From: Bifidobacterium saguinibicoloris
GTDB lineage: Bacteria > Actinomycetota > Actinomycetes > Actinomycetales > Bifidobacteriaceae
Direction of reading: 5' to 3'
DNA length: 64,000 nucleotides
Assembly (NCBI RefSeq): GCF_019331725.1
Contig: NZ_JAHBBF010000014.1
Span: 1 to 64,000 of the forward strand
Position numbers and translations under genes: made by a program. The notes beneath the pieces are model-generated. The model was given only the letters and a program-made list of their open reading frames with translations, had not been told where the DNA came from and made no database searches. Positions 8,003 through 16,755 of the stretch are shown here, one piece after another (the stretch's first letter is position 1; every line of letters begins with the position of its first letter).

Positions 8003-11000
8003 TCAGCGTGGGATGGAGGATGCCAGCCCCCTTACCCATGGATGTTCGACGTAGAACGACTCCGGCAGGTTCCCGGACAGCGATTGGCTCTCCGCGGCGT
8101 CGGCGCGTATGCCGGAGACGGTGCCGGAGATGTCCGTCGAATAGGTTTCGCTTTCGATGGTCACCGTCAGCTTCCATGTGATGTCTCCGGCGTCGGCCTC
8201 GGCGGGGATGCCCGATGCGTCGATGGATGTGGACAGCTTGTTGAAGCCGGTGACGGGTTGTCCGTCCACGACGAGCGTGTACGAGGTGATGTCGTCGCGC
8301 CCGTAGTTGTCGATGCCGTTGGTGCCGAAGACGTCGATGCGGTTGTGGTTGTCCCGGTTCCAAGACAGCCGCAGCGCGTTCGGGTCTATGGTCGGCTTCT
8401 TCCGGTAGACGTACCCGTTGGGGGCCGTGGAGGACTCTCCGTCATGGCCGTTGAACGTCGGCGTGACGGTGGCGGTCGGACAGGTCTCCCAAGGGCCGAT
8501 CGTCGTCTTCAGATCTTTCCTGTTCGCCTGGTCGTCGTCGTTCGAGTAGTCGCCGAACCGGACCTTAGCACCGTTCACCTTGCCGCTGGATCTCCAGGAG
8601 AGCGTGCATGTGCCGCCGCCGTCGTTGCCGATTGTGGTGGAGACGGTGCCGATGTTCGTCGAGACGTCGGTCTTCCCGGAGCCATTGACGGTGATGCCTT
8701 TGTCCGTGGTCATCGCGGCGTCCACCTGGAATGTGGAGAAGTATTCGTTGTCCTTGATGGCGAATGAGAACGACTTGTTGCCGCAGGGGACCTTCGAGGA
8801 GGACCCGCCATGCGTGACCGTGATCGACGCGCATGCGTTGCCGCGCATGTTGCCCGTCGCCACGGTGCCGGTGACGTTGTCGCCGTTCTGCGTGACCGTG
8901 ACGGTCAGGTCGTCCGGTTTGCCGTACACGCCGGAGTCGAGCGATCCCGTGGCGGCCGCGCCGGCGCCCACGTCGTTGACCGCCTGGACGCTGGCGTTGA
9001 ATCCGGTGCCGCCGTTGAGGACCTCGTCCGGCACGTCGAATGTCTTCGAGGTGGCCTTCACCCCGGTCTCCTGCTTGGACCAGCCGCCCGGGCCGGTCAG
9101 CGTGACGTTGTAGCTGGTGGGGGCGCTGAACGAGGATTTGTCCGAAGATCCTGGAGCCTCCCAGGTGATGGTGACCGCGTTTCTCGCGCCTTGGAGCGAC
9201 ACCTTGCCGGGGGCGTCCGGCACCTTGTCCGGCTTGCCCGTGGTGGTGTTGGAGTCCTTCGACCATCCGACCTCGTTGCGGGCGCGCACCTTGAACGTGT
9301 AGGTCTGGCCGTTCGCCAGCCCGGTGATCTTGCAGGTGGTGACGGCGCCGCACGATTTCGACCCGTTCGTGGGGCCGCCCCACGCCACCTCGTAGTCGGT
9401 GATCGGGCTGCCGTTGGCGGATCCCGGCGTCCAGGTGAGGTCCACCGCGGCGTCCTGCGGCTTGGCGTCGACGGGGGAGAGCAGCGGCGCGTCGGGCTTG
9501 TCGATCACCGAGACGGTGATGGTTCCCGTCACCTTGCGGTCCGCGGATTTCGTGCCGTCCTGAACGGTGACCAGCACCTTGTTGGAGCTGGCGCCGATGT
9601 CGGACGCGGCGGTGATGGCGATGCTGCCGGACGAGTTGCACTGCACGGTGAGCTTCGCCGTGTCGTCCGAGACGCATTGCACCGCGGTCAGCGGGGAGTC
9701 CGGGAACGGGTTGTACGCGTCCTGGAGTAGGTTCACCGTCTCCGTGGAACCGGCCTTGATCTTGACGGTCTTGTCCGAGATCCGGGCCAGGGGCTTGGTG
9801 GAGGCGATGACGCGCACGGTCACTCCCGCATGCACCGTGCCCTTGCCGTAGGCGATGTCGACGGGCACGCTGACGGTGGTGCCGGGCGTGGCGTCCTTGT
9901 CGGCCTTGACGCGCAGGCTACCGGAGCCGGAGACGGTGGCCTCCACCTTGCCGGAGGAGGATCCTCCCGAGTACGTGTACTGCTTCTCGTCGTCGTACAG
10001 GCCGTCGGGAGTGTGGGTGAGCGCCTTGAGGTCGATGGTCTTCGCGTCCTCGCCGGCCACCACGTCGATGGTGGACGAGGAGAAGGTCGGCGCCGGCACG
10101 TCGCGTCCTATCACCGTGATCGGCAGGGTGAGCACGGCCGAGTTGATGATCTTCGTCTTGTCGGAGCCCTTCTTGCCGTCCACGGCGGTGAACGTGATCG
10201 AGGCGGGACCGGAATAGTCCTTCGGTGCGGTGAACTTCAGCGTCTTGTCGTTCACGTAGAGGTCATCGTCCGCCGCCTTCGTGGCGCTCACCGAGTCGGC
10301 GCCGTCCACGTACGGCTCCTTGCCGGCGCCGACGCGCACATAGTCGGCGATGTTGATCTGGATGGTCTCGCGGGCGTTCACCTTGAGCGCGGGGGCCTTC
10401 GGACGCAGCGTCGGCGGGAACACGCCATATGCGGGCACCTGGATGAACGCGGTGGACGTGATGTGGTACTTCGTGTTGGTCACCGTGTACGGCACCGCCC
10501 GCGCCTCGTCGGTCAGGTCGACGGTGATGACGGTGGACTTCGCGCCGCCCTTGACCCGGGCGTGGTCGCGCGCGGACTCATGCACGCCGACCTGGAGCTC
10601 GTCGGCGGGACCGGACGGGTTCGCGATCCACTGGCTGACGTCCACGTCCACGCTGCGTTTGTCGATGGTGGCGGCCGAGGGCACGCGGTAGTCATAGGCC
10701 TGCGGCGGGTCGATGGGGGCGTTCGGGTCCACGTTCACGGTGAGCGTGCCGGTGTCCGAGAGTCCAGCCTTGTCCTTCACCGTGTAGACGATGTACGCCG
10801 TTCCGGCGGTGGAGGGCGTGGTGAACGCGATGGCGTTGGCCTCCACCTTGGCGCCGGAGATGCCTTGGGTCTCCAGTTTGCCGTCCACCTTCAGGTCGGT
10901 GTTGTCCCCCGAGATGTCGTTGAGCGTGACTGGGACCGTCGCCGCGGTGTCCGGGCGGAGCGTGACGGAGTCGTCGCGCGCGTACACGCCGGAGTCGGAC

Positions 11001-13972
11001 GCCCCTTGGAACACGCCCACGCGGATCTGCGCCTGCGCGCGCTGACCGGTCCAATCCTCCACGGCGTAGGAGAATGTGTCGGTGCCGGAGGAGTCCGCAT
11101 ACGCCTCGTACACCATGTAGTTCGCGCCGACCTCCGTGATGCGGCCGAGCTGCGGCGCCTTGTTGCCCAATCCGAGCAGCTGGTCGTCGTCGCCGTCCAC
11201 GTCGATGCCGGTGAGCGTGATGGGGATGCGGACCTTCTGTCCGGCCGCGACCTGGGCCTCGGTGTCATGCGGCGTGGGTGCCGCCTTGCCTTCGGCGTTG
11301 CGCTCGTGCACGGTGACGGTGATCGTACCCGATGCGGCGTTGCCCAGATTGTCCTTCACCGTATAGGTGATCGGATAGACGCCAGGCTCGTCCGACGCCT
11401 GATAGCGCACGGTCGTGCCGGAGACGAACGCAAGCCCCCGGAACGTGGCCTTGTCGGTCTGCAGATCGTTGGACAGGGTCACCGTCGTGCCGTCCGAATA
11501 GCTCACATGGTCGAGCACGTCCACCGAGACGATGCCGCCGGTACGCACCTGCGTGTTCACGTTCGACGCCTTCGGCGCGGCGTTGCCCGTGGCGAGCGCG
11601 GGCGGTTGCAGCACGATCGTGCCCGTCGACGTCCCGGCGGCGTTCGCCACCGTATAGGAGACCTCCACCGGTGTGGTGGGCACCTGACGTGCGGTCAGGT
11701 ACACGCGCTTGTGGCTCACCAGTCCGGTCTTGATGCCGGAAGCTGGATCGGCGGTGACCGAGGTGACGGACAGCACGCCGCCCATGGGGTCGATGTCGTT
11801 GGACAACGGCTCCACGATGGCCGTGTTGTCGGCGCCGAGCAGCGCCACGTCGTTGGCCGCCACGGGCTTGGCGGATTCGCCGGCCGCCGGCTGGACCTCC
11901 ACGCGGGCCAGACCCGTGGCGGGGATGGAACCCTGCGTCACCGTGTACGGCACATAGTAGGTGCCGGGCGTCGTGGCCCTGAACTGGATGGTCATGTCCG
12001 CGGCGTTCATCGTCACGCTGGCGCCGGAAGGCGCGTCCGCGCCGGACAGCTGGGCGGGCTGCGCGCCCGTGCCGTGCACGTACGGCTTGAGGTCGATGGT
12101 GGTGTCCGTGTCGGGAAGCGTGGACTTGACCACCGGGTCGATGTCCGCCGGCAGCGTGTTCGCGGGCTTGACGGAGAAGTAGACCGTCCCGGTGCCGGTG
12201 AGACGCCCGTCGGAGACGGTGACCTCCACGCCCACTCGTCCCGATGTGAGCGAGCCGGTGTTGAACACGAGCTGTCCGTCCGCACGCGTGGAGACCGTCA
12301 CCTGGTCGGAATTGCTTGCCACGGCGGAGACGAGCGTGAGCGGGTCCCCGTCGGGGTCGGTGAAGCTTCCCATCGCGTTCGCCGTATAGGTGGCGCCCTG
12401 TTCCACGGACAGTTCCGGCGGTACGTCGCTCTGCACGGGCGCCTGGTTCGCGGTCCCGAGGATGTCGAGGCTCACGGTGGCCGTGGAGGTCTGGCCGTGA
12501 CCGTCGGAGATGTCGTAGGAGAACGTCACCGTGCCTGGTTCGGCCTTGGTGGCGTCCAATTGGATGTAGCGGCCGTCATAGACGGGGGAGACCGTCACCG
12601 TGCCTCCGGACGGCGCGCTCACCTGGTCGATGCGCAGCACGGAGCAATCGGTCTGATGGTCGTTGCGCAGCACGTCCAGGATCTGCTCGGAACCCGCGCG
12701 TGCGCCGAACTCGTCATCCTCGGCCTTGATCTGGCCGGATTGGGCGGAGCACGTCTTGGCGAAATCCCGCTGGTTGTCGGCGGAGTCCTCGTTCCGCTCC
12801 TGCTGCTTGGTGCGTTCCGTCTGGATCCGGTTCCACTGGATCTTGATGACGTTCGTGGAGTCCCTGGGGTTCCAGACGTTGCCGTTGACCACGTCGTTGA
12901 GAACGACCTGCCGGTGGTTGGTGCGGAACACGAGTTCGGAGGTGGCGTTCACGGATTGGAGCGTCGAGAACGAGGCCTTGCCGTCATCCGCGGAGCAGAC
13001 GCGCACGTAGTTGTTCGCCTTCTGGCTCCATGCGGCGTACACGCAGCCCCCCGATGAGACGGGGCGTGCCGGCTCCCCCTTGCCTCCGGACTCCAGCACG
13101 AGCGGCTCCGGCCCGGACTTCGTCAGGTCGATGAGGGTCAATCCGTTGGACCCCGCGGCGGCCACCCAGTCGGATTGGACGCCGTCCACGGACGGGGACT
13201 GCAGGGTGAGCCGTCCATTCACGTCCGTGGAGGTCTTGCCGCCGGAGAAGAGCACCTGCCTGCCGGAGGCGATGACGGGGACGTCGCCCACCACGGTGAA
13301 CGAATCGGCGTTCATCCGTCCGCCATCGGTCAGCGATTCCGTGTCGGAGGCATTCCTGTCCTGCGGGGAGGCGAGTTTGAGCACCATGCCGTCCTTCGGC
13401 CGGTATCCCCACACGGCGCCGTCCGACGTCACCACGGCCCTGCCTCCGACGCCCAAGGCCATCTGCGGTTTCGCACTCGAGGGGGCGACCGATTCGACGT
13501 CATCGGACGAACCGGCCCAGACGTCGCCGGTCTTCGTGTCGATGAACGCCACCGTGCCGCCGTTCATCATCACGGACATGGACCCCTTGGTCTCGGTGCT
13601 GCCGGCCATCGCGATGGTGGAAGCCTTGATGGCGGAGGATTTCCCGCCCTCGTCCAGCACCGTGTCCGAACCGTTCTGGGCGACGTCGAAGCGTTGGGCC
13701 GACGAGGCCACGGCGGCGTCCGCCTCCCGCAGCTTCACGTTGAAGCGCGCCGCCTTGCGGTTCTTCAGCGAAGTGACCCACACCGTGCCGTCGTCCAGCT
13801 GCACATGCCGCTGCATGACGGAGCTGATGACGATCGCGCCGGCGATGCCGGCGAGAATCAGCAGCAGCGTGATGACGGGCGTCACCCATGCGCGACTGCC
13901 CGAGGGCGTCAGGCGGCGTAGCAGCGCGCCTATCCTGCGTCGCCTCTCATAAGCCTGTGACGACTTGGCCAT
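8003..13972 (-). CDS. fn3: giant membrane-anchored Ig-like/fibronectin type III protein (FN3 of the kinase cluster)
   Basis: The product is 1989 aa. A short basic cytoplasmic tail (1-28) and one membrane helix (about 29-52) anchor a huge extracytoplasmic part. Residues about 60-370 hold repeated short beta motifs that could form a propeller. From about 420 to 1480 there are many tandem cadherin/Ig-like units of the SDGHGQTSTATVSLDI type, often opening with DVLRND or EPLSNDIDP. Two fibronectin type III domains follow (from PDAPLLSPVDA and from VPDAPGKVSLQGARNAV), then a beta-rich tail. There is no LPXTG sorting signal, so anchoring is N-terminal. This is the FN3 protein of the bifidobacterial PFNA cluster, thought to sense or bind outside the cell. 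GGGAGAAGG precedes the ATG. The 153 bases before it are AT-richer and could hold a promoter. The 150 bases after it, before the MoxR gene, show nothing clear. Confidence 0.9.
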   Translation of the reverse strand: MAKSSQAYERRRRIGALLRRLTPSGSRAWVTPVITLLLILAGIAGAIVISSVMQRHVQLDDGTVWVTSLKNRKAARFNVKLREADAAVASSAQRFDVAQNGSDTVLDEGGKSSAIKASTIAMAGSTETKGSMSVMMNGGTVAFIDTKTGDVWAGSSDDVESVAPSSAKPQMALGVGGRAVVTSDGAVWGYRPKDGMVLKLASPQDRNASDTESLTDGGRMNADSFTVVGDVPVIASGRQVLFSGGKTSTDVNGRLTLQSPSVDGVQSDWVAAAGSNGLTLIDLTKSGPEPLVLESGGKGEPARPVSSGGCVYAAWSQKANNYVRVCSADDGKASFSTLQSVNATSELVFRTNHRQVVLNDVVNGNVWNPRDSTNVIKIQWNRIQTERTKQQERNEDSADNQRDFAKTCSAQSGQIKAEDDEFGARAGSEQILDVLRNDHQTDCSVLRIDQVSAPSGGTVTVSPVYDGRYIQLDATKAEPGTVTFSYDISDGHGQTSTATVSLDILGTANQAPVQSDVPPELSVEQGATYTANAMGSFTDPDGDPLTLVSAVASNSDQVTVSTRADGQLVFNTGSLTSGRVGVEVTVSDGRLTGTGTVYFSVKPANTLPADIDPVVKSTLPDTDTTIDLKPYVHGTGAQPAQLSGADAPSGASVTMNAADMTIQFRATTPGTYYVPYTVTQGSIPATGLARVEVQPAAGESAKPVAANDVALLGADNTAIVEPLSNDIDPMGGVLSVTSVTADPASGIKTGLVSHKRVYLTARQVPTTPVEVSYTVANAAGTSTGTIVLQPPALATGNAAPKASNVNTQVRTGGIVSVDVLDHVSYSDGTTVTLSNDLQTDKATFRGLAFVSGTTVRYQASDEPGVYPITYTVKDNLGNAASGTITVTVHERNAEGKAAPTPHDTEAQVAAGQKVRIPITLTGIDVDGDDDQLLGLGNKAPQLGRITEVGANYMVYEAYADSSGTDTFSYAVEDWTGQRAQAQIRVGVFQGASDSGVYARDDSVTLRPDTAATVPVTLNDISGDNTDLKVDGKLETQGISGAKVEANAIAFTTPSTAGTAYIVYTVKDKAGLSDTGTLTVNVDPNAPIDPPQAYDYRVPSAATIDKRSVDVDVSQWIANPSGPADELQVGVHESARDHARVKGGAKSTVITVDLTDEARAVPYTVTNTKYHITSTAFIQVPAYGVFPPTLRPKAPALKVNARETIQINIADYVRVGAGKEPYVDGADSVSATKAADDDLYVNDKTLKFTAPKDYSGPASITFTAVDGKKGSDKTKIINSAVLTLPITVIGRDVPAPTFSSSTIDVVAGEDAKTIDLKALTHTPDGLYDDEKQYTYSGGSSSGKVEATVSGSGSLRVKADKDATPGTTVSVPVDIAYGKGTVHAGVTVRVIASTKPLARISDKTVKIKAGSTETVNLLQDAYNPFPDSPLTAVQCVSDDTAKLTVQCNSSGSIAITAASDIGASSNKVLVTVQDGTKSADRKVTGTITVSVIDKPDAPLLSPVDAKPQDAAVDLTWTPGSANGSPITDYEVAWGGPTNGSKSCGAVTTCKITGLANGQTYTFKVRARNEVGWSKDSNTTTGKPDKVPDAPGKVSLQGARNAVTITWEAPGSSDKSSFSAPTSYNVTLTGPGGWSKQETGVKATSKTFDVPDEVLNGGTGFNASVQAVNDVGAGAAATGSLDSGVYGKPDDLTVTVTQNGDNVTGTVATGNMRGNACASITVTHGGSSSKVPCGNKSFSFAIKDNEYFSTFQVDAAMTTDKGITVNGSGKTDVSTNIGTVSTTIGNDGGGTCTLSWRSSGKVNGAKVRFGDYSNDDDQANRKDLKTTIGPWETCPTATVTPTFNGHDGESSTAPNGYVYRKKPTIDPNALRLSWNRDNHNRIDVFGTNGIDNYGRDDITSYTLVVDGQPVTGFNKLSTSIDASGIPAEADAGDITWKLTVTIESETYSTDISGTVSGIRADAAESQSLSGNLPESFYVEHPWVRGLASSIPR

Positions 13973-14125
13973 GACCTTCTCCCGTCGTTTCCCGCCCGAT
14001 GAACGTGTGGATATATCTGTAATGTAACGCGCCGCTACGGCACCCGCCCCATGTCACCCGGTTTTACGGAACATGCGGCGTGTCGCCCGGAATGCCGCGG
14101 CTCCGTGCGGTGCTCCGCCGGTCCG

Positions 14126-15532
14126 CTAATCGCCGGAGACGGGCTTCGCGGCGCACGCGGTGGCCGGGGCGTCCGACATCCGCCGGTCCGCCCTGACGAT
14201 GGAGACCTGGATGCAGGTCTGGGCGGCGTCGGGATCGGCGTCGACGGTGACCTGGGTCTCCCTGACCATCCTGGCCTGTCCGTCGGTCCCTTCCCCCGAC
14301 CCTTCGGCGGGCTGCCATGCGTAGGTGTCGCCGTCCTTCGGATCCGGGTTCGTCCAATGGAACGTCACCGTTCCGTCCGCGTCGTAGGCGCCGTACAGGT
14401 CGGACGGGGACGGGACCGGAGTCGTCTCCGTCGCATCGGGGCCGGCCGCCGCGGAGCCGTCGCCCTCGCCGGTGCCGGGGGTCCTCACCGTGGCCTGCGA
14501 ACCGGTCGCATGGGAATCGGACCGTGGGATGATGACGAAGGCGAACGCCAGCGATACCGCGGCGATCGCCGCGACCACGCCGGCCGCGACGGCCAGTGGG
14601 CGGACCCAACGCCGTTCCGTCGGACGCGTCGTCCGCACGCCGGGCGCGACCGCCGCACGATGCGACGGATAAGGCGGCTGCCCTTCGGCGACCACCGGGG
14701 TCATATGGCCGAAATGGGCCTGCTGCACGCGTTGCATCTCGCGTGCGAACTGCAACGCCGAATAGTATCGGTCGTCGGGGTCCTTCGCCATGGCCTTGCG
14801 CAGCACGCGCTCCACGTCCGCGGGCACGTCCGGACGGTTCAGGGCGGGCAGCGGCTTGTCCAGAATCAGTTCCTTGAGCTCGTTGGGCGTCCGGGGATGG
14901 TAGCCGTACTCGAACGGGGACCGTCCCGTCAACGTGGCGTACAGGGTGGCCGCGAGCGAGTAGATGTCCGCCGCCTCCTGCCCCACATGCCCGGTGAGCA
15001 CCTCCGGCGGCGCCCAGGGCAGGGAATAGCCGGTGAACCGCTTGTCGTAGATGCCCGACGCGATGCCGAAGTCCGCGAGCACCGGCAGCCCCTGCGCGTT
15101 GACGAGCACGTTGCTGGTCTTGATGTCGTGATGGATGACGCCGGCGCGATGCGCCGTGAACAAGGCCCCCGCCAGTTTGACGCCCAGATCGAGCATCTGG
15201 TCGCAGGTGAGGGGATGCGCCTGCGTGATCTCCTTGTACGTGCCGTTCGGCGCGTATTCGAACACGATGTATCCCTGGCCGGAGGACGTCACCCCCGCGC
15301 CGTAGATCGACATGATGTTCGGGTGACTCGACAGCCGGGCCATCGTATCGGCCTCCCGGGTGAACTGCGCGGCCGCCCGCGGATTGACCGAATCCTTCGA
15401 GACCTTCACCGCCACGATGCGGTTCGGGGTACGCTGCTGGTACAGGTACACGCTCGCCGTCGACCCCTCGCCGAGCGTCCGGATATACGTGTAGCCGGGA
15501 ATCCGCGGTGGCGCTGCGTTGCTTGCTGGCAT
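14126..15532 (-). CDS. pkb2: Ser/Thr protein kinase, membrane-anchored (Pkb2-like)
   Basis: The product is 468 aa. A kinase domain covers about residues 14-270: glycine loop GEGSTASV (21-28), Lys43 in VAVKVS, Glu60, catalytic loop HHDIKTSN (134-141) with Asp136, and DFG at 154-156. The usual HRD is HHD, so this is a non-RD kinase, and the loop reads KTSN instead of KPEN. A Pro-rich linker leads to one membrane helix (about 310-335) and an outside domain of about 130 aa with a beta-sandwich look, including TVTFHWTNPDPKDGDTYAW. It is the first gene of the minus-strand cluster (kinase, FN3, AAA-ATPase, DUF58, TGM, PP2C), matching pkb2 of bifidobacteria. The ribosome site GGAAGGAAAGAGG precedes the ATG. 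The extracellular domain probably senses a signal shared with the FN3 protein (inference). Confidence 0.92.
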   Translation of the reverse strand: MPASNAAPPRIPGYTYIRTLGEGSTASVYLYQQRTPNRIVAVKVSKDSVNPRAAAQFTREADTMARLSSHPNIMSIYGAGVTSSGQGYIVFEYAPNGTYKEITQAHPLTCDQMLDLGVKLAGALFTAHRAGVIHHDIKTSNVLVNAQGLPVLADFGIASGIYDKRFTGYSLPWAPPEVLTGHVGQEAADIYSLAATLYATLTGRSPFEYGYHPRTPNELKELILDKPLPALNRPDVPADVERVLRKAMAKDPDDRYYSALQFAREMQRVQQAHFGHMTPVVAEGQPPYPSHRAAVAPGVRTTRPTERRWVRPLAVAAGVVAAIAAVSLAFAFVIIPRSDSHATGSQATVRTPGTGEGDGSAAAGPDATETTPVPSPSDLYGAYDADGTVTFHWTNPDPKDGDTYAWQPAEGSGEGTDGQARMVRETQVTVDADPDAAQTCIQVSIVRADRRMSDAPATACAAKPVSGD

Positions 15533-15639
15533 GTCCTCTTTCCTTCCGCTCCTGCGTCCATCCTACGGTTCACACGGGATGACGGAGCGACAGGGCATGC
15601 GGTCACGGACGTAGCCACCGTTCGGTACGCTGTCGTCGC

Positions 15640-16668
15640 GTGGCGGACAATCGGATCGGACGGCATGTGGGACGGAACGCGGAGCGCGCGCGGAAGGCGC
15701 GTCGCACCAGACGGGCCGTGGCGTCCACGCTCGCGGTGGTCATGCTCGCCTCGGCGGTGTCGCTGGGAATCGGAGCGGTCCGCGTGGCGGGGGAACTGAG
15801 AGACGCGGATTCCGCAGCGGCGTCCGGGACACGGAGCACGGGCATGGCGCGGTCCACAGGGGCGATGGCCCGGGCGGCCGTCCCCGAGCCTAACGCGAAG
15901 GCGCTCATGCAGCGTCGGATGGACGGCCTCGGCGAGGTCATTCGCGCGAGGACCGCGGGCTACCAAGGCTCCTGGCAGGTGTATGTGGAGGACCTGTCCA
16001 CCGGCGCGTCGACGTCCGTGGACGTGCACGCCGGATATGCGGCGTCCGTCATCAAGCTGTATGTGATGCTCGCCGTGTTCCAACGGTTCGATGACGGTGC
16101 GCTCGCCGAGGACTCCACGGTGGACGGGCTGCTCACCCAGATGATCACCGTCAGCTCGAACGAGGCGACGAACGCGCTCATCGAACGTCTGGGGGACGGG
16201 GACATGGAGCGTGGCTTCGACGTGGTGAACGGCACCGCCGCGCGATACGGCTTCTCCTCCACGAAGATCACGCAGGCCATCGGTGTGGCGGACGGCGACC
16301 CGAACCGCAAGACCACGTCCGCGCAGGACGCCGGACGGTTCATGGCCGCGGTCTGGCGCGGCGGACTCGTGTCCAAGGAGGCGAGCCGGCGCATGCTCGA
16401 CCTGCTCCTCGCGCAGACGCGGCGCGCGAAGATCCCGGGAGGACTGCCCAAAGGCGTGAGCTGTGCGAACAAGACCGGCGAGATCGCCGGCGTGGAGAAC
16501 GACGCGGCCATCGTGTTCTCCACGGACGACACGTCCGGCGCCATCGACGGCACGCCGACGCAGGGCGACTATGCGATCGCGGTGATGACCTCGTCCGTCA
16601 CGTCGTCCGACGCCGCCCAGGCGTCCATCCGAGATCTGTCCGCCATGGTGTGGGAGACGTTGCAATGA
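15640..16668 (+). CDS. class A beta-lactamase-like serine hydrolase (transpeptidase fold)
   Basis: The product is 342 aa. A basic N-terminus and one membrane helix or uncleaved signal (about 28-50) export the protein. The penicillin-recognising fold shows the active-site SVIK (Ser136 and Lys139), a second motif SSN (172-174, in place of SDN) and a third motif KTG near 276. No ExxLN motif, the deacylating Glu of true class A beta-lactamases, is seen between the second and third motifs. A cell-wall peptidase-like role is therefore likelier than drug resistance. The start is taken as GTG at 15640 because a TACGCT hexamer ends 8 nt before it and no Shine-Dalgarno is visible, so the mRNA may be leaderless; another GTG lies at 15667. 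The gene is divergent from the kinase. Confidence 0.83.
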   Translation: MADNRIGRHVGRNAERARKARRTRRAVASTLAVVMLASAVSLGIGAVRVAGELRDADSAAASGTRSTGMARSTGAMARAAVPEPNAKALMQRRMDGLGEVIRARTAGYQGSWQVYVEDLSTGASTSVDVHAGYAASVIKLYVMLAVFQRFDDGALAEDSTVDGLLTQMITVSSNEATNALIERLGDGDMERGFDVVNGTAARYGFSSTKITQAIGVADGDPNRKTTSAQDAGRFMAAVWRGGLVSKEASRRMLDLLLAQTRRAKIPGGLPKGVSCANKTGEIAGVENDAAIVFSTDDTSGAIDGTPTQGDYAIAVMTSSVTSSDAAQASIRDLSAMVWETLQ

Positions 16669-16706
16669 TGGGCGTGTCGCGATAACGCCATGACATGCCG
16701 GTTTTT

Positions 16707-16726
16707 TCCGGTAGATATCTACCGGA
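16707..16726. promoter_or_regulatory. 20-bp perfect palindrome over the -35 region of the adnAB-like operon
   Basis: TCCGGTAGATATCTACCGGA is a perfect dyad whose 18-bp core also occurs before xseA at 38249-38268. Its centre lies 39.5 bases before the ATG at 16756. Its right half occupies the place where a -35 element would sit for the TACGCT -10 at 16743-16748. A repressor or activator site for a DNA-processing regulon is inferred; the protein is unknown. Confidence 0.75.
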
Positions 16727-16742
16727 TGGTCGGCGGCGGTCC

Positions 16743-16748
16743 TACGCT
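16743..16748 (+). promoter_or_regulatory. -10 element (TACGCT) for leaderless adnA-like mRNA
   Basis: TACGCT fits the actinobacterial TAnnnT -10 consensus and ends exactly 7 nt before the ATG at 16756, the geometry of leaderless transcripts. GGAGG does occur between them but only 2 nt from the ATG, too close for normal ribosome binding. Confidence 0.5.
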
Positions 16749-16755
16749 GGAGGCT

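Noticed and set aside
16707..16726. LexA (SOS) box before the adnAB-like genes
   Set aside because: The dyad lacks the GAAC...GTTC arms of actinobacterial LexA sites.
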